Origin: Luminiphilus sp.
Lineage (GTDB): Bacteria > Pseudomonadota > Gammaproteobacteria > Pseudomonadales > Halieaceae
Reading direction: 5' to 3'
Length of the DNA: 17,826 nucleotides
Assembly (NCBI GenBank): GCA_029251065.1
Contig: JAQXEB010000099.1
Coordinates: forward strand, 1-17,826
Shown: positions 13,720-17,826 of the stretch, piece after piece
Numbering within the stretch: the first letter of the stretch is position 1
Layout of the letters: each line of letters begins with the position of its first letter
The notes under the pieces: generated by a model
The model's database searches: none
What the model saw: the letters and a program-made list of their open reading frames with translations, nothing else
What the model was told of the DNA's origin: nothing
Translations under genes and position numbers: made by a program

Positions 13720-13743
13720 GTTGATATAGAGACAGGAAGAGAA

Positions 13744-14136
13744 ATGGCAAAGCAAGCCAAGAAAACAACAAAACGGAAGATTACTAAACAGGTGGTCGAC
13801 GGCGTGGCGCACGTTCACGCATCATTTAACAACACCATCGTGACTATTACTGACCGCCAGGGTAATACCCTGAGCTGGGCGACGGCAGGGGGCTCTGGCT
13901 TCCGAGGCTCTCGTAAGTCGACTCCTTTTGCTGCGCAGGTAGCTGCTGAACGCGCGGGAGAGGCGGCCAAAGAATACGGTCTTAAGAACCTCGACGTTCA
14001 AGTGAAGGGCCCAGGGCCCGGCCGTGAGTCAGCGGTTCGTGCACTGAACGGCTGTGGTTACAAGATTACCAACATTACTGACGTGACACCGATTCCACAT
14101 AACGGTTGTCGCCCACCAAAGAAGCGTCGCGTTTAA
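13744..14136 (+). CDS. rpsK: 30S ribosomal protein S11
   Basis: S11 lies on the platform of the small subunit near the E site and mRNA exit. 130 residues (E. coli 129). Signatures are VAHVHASFNNTIVTITDRQGN and KGPGPGRESAVRAL. The C-terminus IPHNGCRPPKKRRV keeps the Asn-Gly pair (Asn120) that becomes isoaspartate in E. coli S11 (Asn119). ATG at 13744; AGGAAGAG at 13734-13741. The 79-base gap upstream is unusually long and contains two hairpins. Confidence 0.97.
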   Translation: MAKQAKKTTKRKITKQVVDGVAHVHASFNNTIVTITDRQGNTLSWATAGGSGFRGSRKSTPFAAQVAAERAGEAAKEYGLKNLDVQVKGPGPGRESAVRALNGCGYKITNITDVTPIPHNGCRPPKKRRV

Positions 14137-14160
14137 TAACGCCGTCTGAGGAAGAGATAA

Positions 14161-14781
14161 ATGGCTCGATATATTGGACCTAAATGTAAGCTTTCGCGTC
14201 GCGAGGGCACCGATCTTCAACTCAAGAGTGGCGTTCGTGCGCTCGAGAGTAAATGCAAAGCGGAAACGGCACCCGGTCAGCACGGTGCGCGGCGTGGTCG
14301 CTTGTCAGATTACGGCGTTCAGTTGCGTGAGAAGCAGAAGGTACGTCGTATCTACGGTGTGCTAGAGAAGCAGTTCCGCAATTATTACAAAGAGGCGGCA
14401 CGCCTCAAGGGCGCGACGGGCGAAAACCTACTGCAGCTTTTAGAAAGTCGTTTGGATAACGTTGTCTATCGTATGGGCTTTGGCTCGACTCGCTCAGAAG
14501 CACGTCAGCTTGTCTCTCACAAAGGGATTCTGATTAACGGCCGCGTCGTCAATATTCCGTCTTATCAGGTCGCACCGGGTGACGTTGTATCGGTTCGTGA
14601 GAAAGCGAAGAAGCAGCTTCGGATTCAGTCGGCCATGGGGCTTGCAGAGCAGCGCCCAGATCCAGTGTGGATTGAGCTGAACACCGAGAAGCTTGAGGGA
14701 ACGTTTAAGACGAAGCCTGAACGGCAAGATCTTCCAAGCGAAATTAATGAGAACCTGATTGTCGAACTGTACTCCAAGTAA
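14161..14781 (+). CDS. rpsD: 30S ribosomal protein S4
   Basis: S4 nucleates 16S rRNA 5'-domain assembly; in E. coli it also represses the alpha operon. 206 residues, the same as E. coli. N-terminus MARYIGPKCKLSRREGTDL; two cysteines (9 and 32) only, so not the four-cysteine zinc form. The S4 RNA-binding domain is around residues 96-160 (LESRLDNVVYRMGFGSTRSE, SHKGILINGRVVNIPSYQV). The end LPSEINENLIVELYSK is canonical. ATG at 14161 with GAGGA at 14148-14152. Confidence 0.97.
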   Translation: MARYIGPKCKLSRREGTDLQLKSGVRALESKCKAETAPGQHGARRGRLSDYGVQLREKQKVRRIYGVLEKQFRNYYKEAARLKGATGENLLQLLESRLDNVVYRMGFGSTRSEARQLVSHKGILINGRVVNIPSYQVAPGDVVSVREKAKKQLRIQSAMGLAEQRPDPVWIELNTEKLEGTFKTKPERQDLPSEINENLIVELYSK

Positions 14782-14830
14782 GGTATCAGTGCGTATAGCG
14801 GTTAAACCGAATTCTTGAACGGGAAACATT

Positions 14831-15835
14831 ATGCAAAATTCAGTTAATGAGTTTCTTACTCCACGGGTCATTAAGGTAGATGAAAAATCCACTACCCGAG
14901 CGCTCGTGACACTTGAGCCACTTGAGCGTGGTTTTGGACACACATTGGGCAACGCCTTGCGGCGCATCCTTTTGTCTTCAATGCCGGGCTGTGCTGTCAC
15001 TGAGGTAGAGATCGATGGTGTATTGCACGAATATTCTACAATCGAAGGCGTTCAAGAGGATGTCATCGAGATTTTGCTCAATCTAAAGGGCGTTTCGCTC
15101 GTCATGAATGGTAAAGACGAAGCCGAGCTCACGCTGAGTGCGTCGGGCGCGGGCGTTGTCACTGCTGGTGATATCCAGACAGACCATGACATCGAGATTT
15201 GTAACCCCGAGCACGTGATTTGCACGATGACGGGCGACCATCCTCTGATGATCCGTGTTGTGGCGTTGCGTGGTCGTGGATACTCACCCGCTGACTCACG
15301 AATGGACAGCGATGATGAGACGCGATCGATTGGGCGCTTACAGTTAGACGCTTCTTTTTCACCAGTTCGTCGAGTTAGCTATGTTGTTGACTCTGCGCGG
15401 GTCGAGCAGCGGACTGACCTCGACAAGCTCGTCATTGATCTTGAGACCAACGGTACGATCGACCCCGAAGAGGCGATTCGTCGCGCTGCGACGATCTTGC
15501 AACAGCAGTTGGCGGTGTTTGTCGACCTGGAAGGCCAGACTCAGGCAGCTGCAGCAGAAGCGGCTGACGAGGTTGACCCGATTTTGTTGCGTCCAGTCGA
15601 TGATCTTGAGCTGACAGTGCGGTCTGCAAACTGCCTGAAAGCTGAGAATATCTACTACATTGGCGATTTGGTTCAGCGTACGGAAGTCGAACTATTAAAG
15701 ACACCGAACTTGGGCAAAAAGTCATTGACTGAGATCAAAGACGTACTTGCTTCACGTGGCTTGTCATTGGGTATGCGCCTTGAAAATTGGCCGCCAGCGA
15801 GCTTGAAAGACGACGAGCGTCTTTTAAGCGTTTAA
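14831..15835 (+). CDS. rpoA: DNA-directed RNA polymerase subunit alpha
   Basis: Alpha dimerises to start RNA polymerase assembly and contacts UP elements and activators. 334 residues (E. coli 329). The N-terminal assembly domain has EPLERGFGHTLGNALRRILLSS (residues about 29-50, including Arg44-Arg45). The flexible linker is at about 233-248 and is rich in Ala, Gln and Glu. The C-terminal domain is practically identical to E. coli, with Arg264 matching the UP-element-contact Arg265 in LTVRSANCLKAEN. A 49-base gap lies between rpsD and rpoA; only GGGA (14821-14824) precedes the ATG at 14831. The tail SLKDDERLLSV differs from E. coli. Confidence 0.97.
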   Translation: MQNSVNEFLTPRVIKVDEKSTTRALVTLEPLERGFGHTLGNALRRILLSSMPGCAVTEVEIDGVLHEYSTIEGVQEDVIEILLNLKGVSLVMNGKDEAELTLSASGAGVVTAGDIQTDHDIEICNPEHVICTMTGDHPLMIRVVALRGRGYSPADSRMDSDDETRSIGRLQLDASFSPVRRVSYVVDSARVEQRTDLDKLVIDLETNGTIDPEEAIRRAATILQQQLAVFVDLEGQTQAAAAEAADEVDPILLRPVDDLELTVRSANCLKAENIYYIGDLVQRTEVELLKTPNLGKKSLTEIKDVLASRGLSLGMRLENWPPASLKDDERLLSV

Positions 15836-15864
15836 TCATTTTAGTCTATAACAGATGACTTAGT

Positions 15865-15882
15865 ACTCGCCTCTGGGTGAGT
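15865..15882 (+). promoter_or_regulatory. Hairpin in the rpoA-rplQ gap
   Basis: ACTCGCC (15865-15871) pairs with GGTGAGT (15876-15882), with one G-U pair, around loop TCTG. It stands in the 69-base gap and ends 10 bases before the AAGGGA ribosome binding site (15893-15898) of rplQ. No T run follows. Confidence 0.4.
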
Positions 15883-15904
15883 CAGACAGTAAAAGGGAAT
15901 CGTC

Positions 15905-16306
15905 ATGCGCCATCGTCATAGTGGTCGACAACTTAACCGGAATAGCTCGCACAGAAAGGCGATGTTCCGAAACATGACAGTATCATTGGTCGAGCACGAG
16001 CTCATCAAAACGACTGTCGCCAAGGCTAAAGAACTGCGTGGCTATGCTGAGCCGCTGATTACGCTGGCGAAAAGCGACAGCGTGGCGAATCGTCGATTGG
16101 CCTTCGACCGCACACGTTCAAAAGCTGCGGTGGGTAAGCTGTTTTCCGAGCTTGGACCAAGGTATCAAGAGCGTCCAGGAGGCTACATTCGGATCCTTAA
16201 GTGCGGTTACCGCACAGGTGATAAGGCGCCGATGGCCTATGTAGAGCTGGTTGATCGTCCAGCGCCTGAGGTTCACGACGACATTGATGAGCTTGACGGC
16301 GAATAA
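15905..16306 (+). CDS. rplQ: 50S ribosomal protein L17
   Basis: L17 is a large-subunit protein near the tunnel exit. 133 residues (E. coli 127). MRHRHSGRQLNRNSSHRKAMFRNM at the start (residues 1-24), LIKTTVAKAKELR and the central DSVANRRLAFDRTRS and RILKCGYRTGDKAPMAYVELVDR are diagnostic. The C-terminus after residue 120 is a short acidic tail rich in Asp and Glu, a few residues longer than in E. coli. ATG at 15905 with AAGGGA at 15893-15898. Last gene of the cluster, followed by a terminator. Confidence 0.97.
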   Translation: MRHRHSGRQLNRNSSHRKAMFRNMTVSLVEHELIKTTVAKAKELRGYAEPLITLAKSDSVANRRLAFDRTRSKAAVGKLFSELGPRYQERPGGYIRILKCGYRTGDKAPMAYVELVDRPAPEVHDDIDELDGE

Positions 16307-16332
16307 GCGATTAATGGTACGTCAATGAAAAG

Positions 16333-16355
16333 CCGCGATTAATCGCGGTTTTTTT
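16333..16355 (+). terminator. Intrinsic terminator closing the ribosomal protein cluster
   Basis: CCGCGA (16333-16338), loop TTAA, TCGCGG (16343-16348), then seven T residues (16349-16355). The whole 16-base core is a perfect palindrome. On the other strand the stem is followed by C then four T residues, so it may also stop transcription of the convergent minus-strand gene that ends at 16360. Confidence 0.92.
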
Positions 16356-16359
16356 ATGA

Positions 16360-17826
16360 CTACTCGAAAAGGGACGCAAACTCTTCTGAGCCCTGAGTAT
16401 TGCCCAAGACACGGATAGCGCGTTTCTCAATGGCTTGGGCCAGCGTGAACTCATTGGTGAGTGCACCAATGAGTGTCGCTCGCTCGGTTGACCATTCGCT
16501 CATCACAGTACGTTCATCGTCTGGCCAAGTCACTCTCAAGATATTATTGATAATCCGCAAGTCATAAACCTGACTGTTGTCTAGCGTTAAGCGAACGGTC
16601 ATGTCCATATTGTCAGCCTTTTCGGCGATTAGGCGACTTCGAAGTCGAGCTAAGAGTGCCGCATCGTCTAATTTTGTCAGAGACATTGAAATCGGCCCGC
16701 GAAGCATAAGATCAAAGTCGATGTTGCCGCTTTCCTCGGCCACCAGTCCCAGTAAGTAGTTACGCTGATTCGTGCTGGTTGTGACTTGCGCGAACCGTAT
16801 GGATGCTTGCTGCCTAACCTGACGCGCCTCAGTGTCATCCGGATTTGTGAGTAGTAAGTAGGTCGCTAGACGCGCCGCCCACTGCGGGTCAGAAGTGACG
16901 TTGGTCGTTGCGAGCTCGATTACCGTATCCCTTCCTCCAAGTGCGGGAACGAGACGTGCGGCCTCGTCATAGGCGTTGTGGGACAGGTAGTCCATCCAGT
17001 CATCGATGAACCCTGATCGTTTCACAAACCGCTGCTGCATCATCCACTCCCAACGATGGTAATAAGGCTGCAGTTGGGGGTGTTTGGCCACGGCTGGGGG
17101 TAGCTCAATTGTATTCAGCAGATCGTCAACTGACCGATTAGACAGGTAGAACCGGTCGACTTGGTCGATCAGGAACTGAATTGTGTCGCGCGTCAGCACC
17201 ATAAGCTCGCGTATGTCTGCCTGTTGGTCGAGGATACGGCTGTGACCCGGAATGATAGCCTGGGGATTAAGATCTATCGCCTTCTGAACCGATGCCATCA
17301 TCTTGTTCGGATCGCGCCCCATTTCAAAGCGCGCGGTCTCCACCGCTGGAAAAACGCCATGAGGTGGTGCGTCGCCAACAAATAAAACTTCATCATCGGG
17401 CAGCCAGACCCATAGATGCTCGGGAACATCGCCCTCCGCAGGAAATATGTCCAAGGCCACGCCGTCGATTGTCAGCGACATCGCCTCTGACACTTCAATC
17501 GTGGGAGGGTAGCTCAGCGCGTCATTTGCCTCGAGCCTTGGACTGGGGCCGATGCCGTTGCCCACCGTACCATCGAGTCCCTCGACCAGGGGGATGCCCA
17601 TTTGCATAAATGCGCGTCTGAATGTGGCCTTCTGGGTTACGTTCTCACTCATTGCCACGGTAGCTTGCCAATCCGTTGGACCATAGACAGGAATATCACT
17701 GTCCTGCTTACTCAGAATCGACTGTATTCCCCCGTAGTGATCCATGTGTAAATGTGTGTAGATGACAGCAATGATTGGTTTTGTGGTGTGCTCCCTCAAC
17801 AGTGCGACCGCATTCGCTGTGGGTGC
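16360..17826 (-). CDS. MBL-fold hydrolase with alkyl sulfatase-type dimerisation and C-terminal domains, 5' end cut
   Basis: A minus-strand gene that continues past the window edge; 488 residues are visible, ending at the TAG at 16360-16362. The reading frame is open to the edge, so the TTG at 17797-17799 is not the real start. The metallo-beta-lactamase motif THLHMDH gives His25, His27, Asp29 and His30 (visible numbering), then VGD at 150-152 and PGH with His195. Residues about 245-365 (YYHRWEWMM, ALGGRDTVIELA, NYLLGL) match the alkyl sulfatase dimerisation region, and the last 110 or so the SCP2-like C-terminal domain. Relatives SdsA1 and BDS1 hydrolyse alkyl sulfates such as SDS, but their glutamate ligands seem not to be kept here, so the substrate is uncertain. 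Signal sequence, if any, lies outside. Confidence 0.8.
   Translation of the reverse strand, partial: APTANAVALLREHTTKPIIAVIYTHLHMDHYGGIQSILSKQDSDIPVYGPTDWQATVAMSENVTQKATFRRAFMQMGIPLVEGLDGTVGNGIGPSPRLEANDALSYPPTIEVSEAMSLTIDGVALDIFPAEGDVPEHLWVWLPDDEVLFVGDAPPHGVFPAVETARFEMGRDPNKMMASVQKAIDLNPQAIIPGHSRILDQQADIRELMVLTRDTIQFLIDQVDRFYLSNRSVDDLLNTIELPPAVAKHPQLQPYYHRWEWMMQQRFVKRSGFIDDWMDYLSHNAYDEAARLVPALGGRDTVIELATTNVTSDPQWAARLATYLLLTNPDDTEARQVRQQASIRFAQVTTSTNQRNYLLGLVAEESGNIDFDLMLRGPISMSLTKLDDAALLARLRSRLIAEKADNMDMTVRLTLDNSQVYDLRIINNILRVTWPDDERTVMSEWSTERATLIGALTNEFTLAQAIEKRAIRVLGNTQGSEEFASLFE

Noticed and set aside
13721..13730. TTGATA/TATAGA in front of rpsK as a possible promoter element
   Set aside because: Neither has a partner hexamer at proper spacing; the stretch is mainly the approach to the rpsK ribosome binding site.

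Overview
The window is a chromosomal segment of a gammaproteobacterium. It holds the complete S10-spc-alpha ribosomal protein super-cluster on the + strand (rpsJ to rplQ, about 2.5-16.3 kb). The gene order is the same as in E. coli K-12 and the proteins are very close to the E. coli ones: the RpoA C-terminal domain and most ribosomal proteins align nearly without gaps. The S14 is the zinc-free 101-residue form and the L36 is the four-ligand zinc form, which also fits Gammaproteobacteria. The flanking genes, a molybdenum hydroxylase and an alkyl-sulfatase-like hydrolase, suggest an aerobic heterotroph, perhaps marine, but species cannot be named from the sequence alone.

Layout. 1-2463: the end of a (2Fe-2S) subunit gene overlaps by 4 bases the gene for a Tat-exported molybdopterin-binding subunit of the isoquinoline 1-oxidoreductase type; a strong intrinsic terminator follows. 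2511-7641: a near-consensus sigma70 promoter, a short leader, then the S10 genes rpsJ, rplC, rplD, rplW, rplB, rpsS, rplV, rpsC, rplP, rpmC, rpsQ. 7687-13227: the spc genes rplN, rplX, rplE, rpsN, rpsH, rplF, rplR, rpsE, rpmD, rplO, secY, rpmJ. 13308-16306: the alpha genes rpsM, rpsK, rpsD, rpoA, rplQ, closed by an intrinsic terminator at 16333-16355. 16360-17826 (minus strand): a convergent MBL-fold hydrolase related to SdsA/BDS1 alkyl sulfatases, cut by the window end.

How the genes work together. The central block supplies 19 large-subunit and 9 small-subunit ribosomal proteins, the SecY translocon core and the RNA polymerase alpha subunit. Genes are tightly packed, with several stop/start overlaps and Shine-Dalgarno sequences fused to the preceding stop codon. 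I found one convincing promoter, at the start of S10, and no convincing promoter at the spc or alpha boundaries.

This is mostly a housekeeping region and I do not see a new defence or mobile system. What deserves a second look is RNA-level: a very short S10 leader containing a hairpin plus U-run directly before the rpsJ ribosome binding site, two hairpins in an enlarged rpsJ-rplC gap, and two tandem hairpins in an enlarged rpsM-rpsK gap. The absence of tuf upstream of rpsJ and the altered active site of the sulfatase-like enzyme are also notable. No stretch over 300 bases lacks a gene; no tRNA, rRNA, CRISPR array or insertion sequence was seen.
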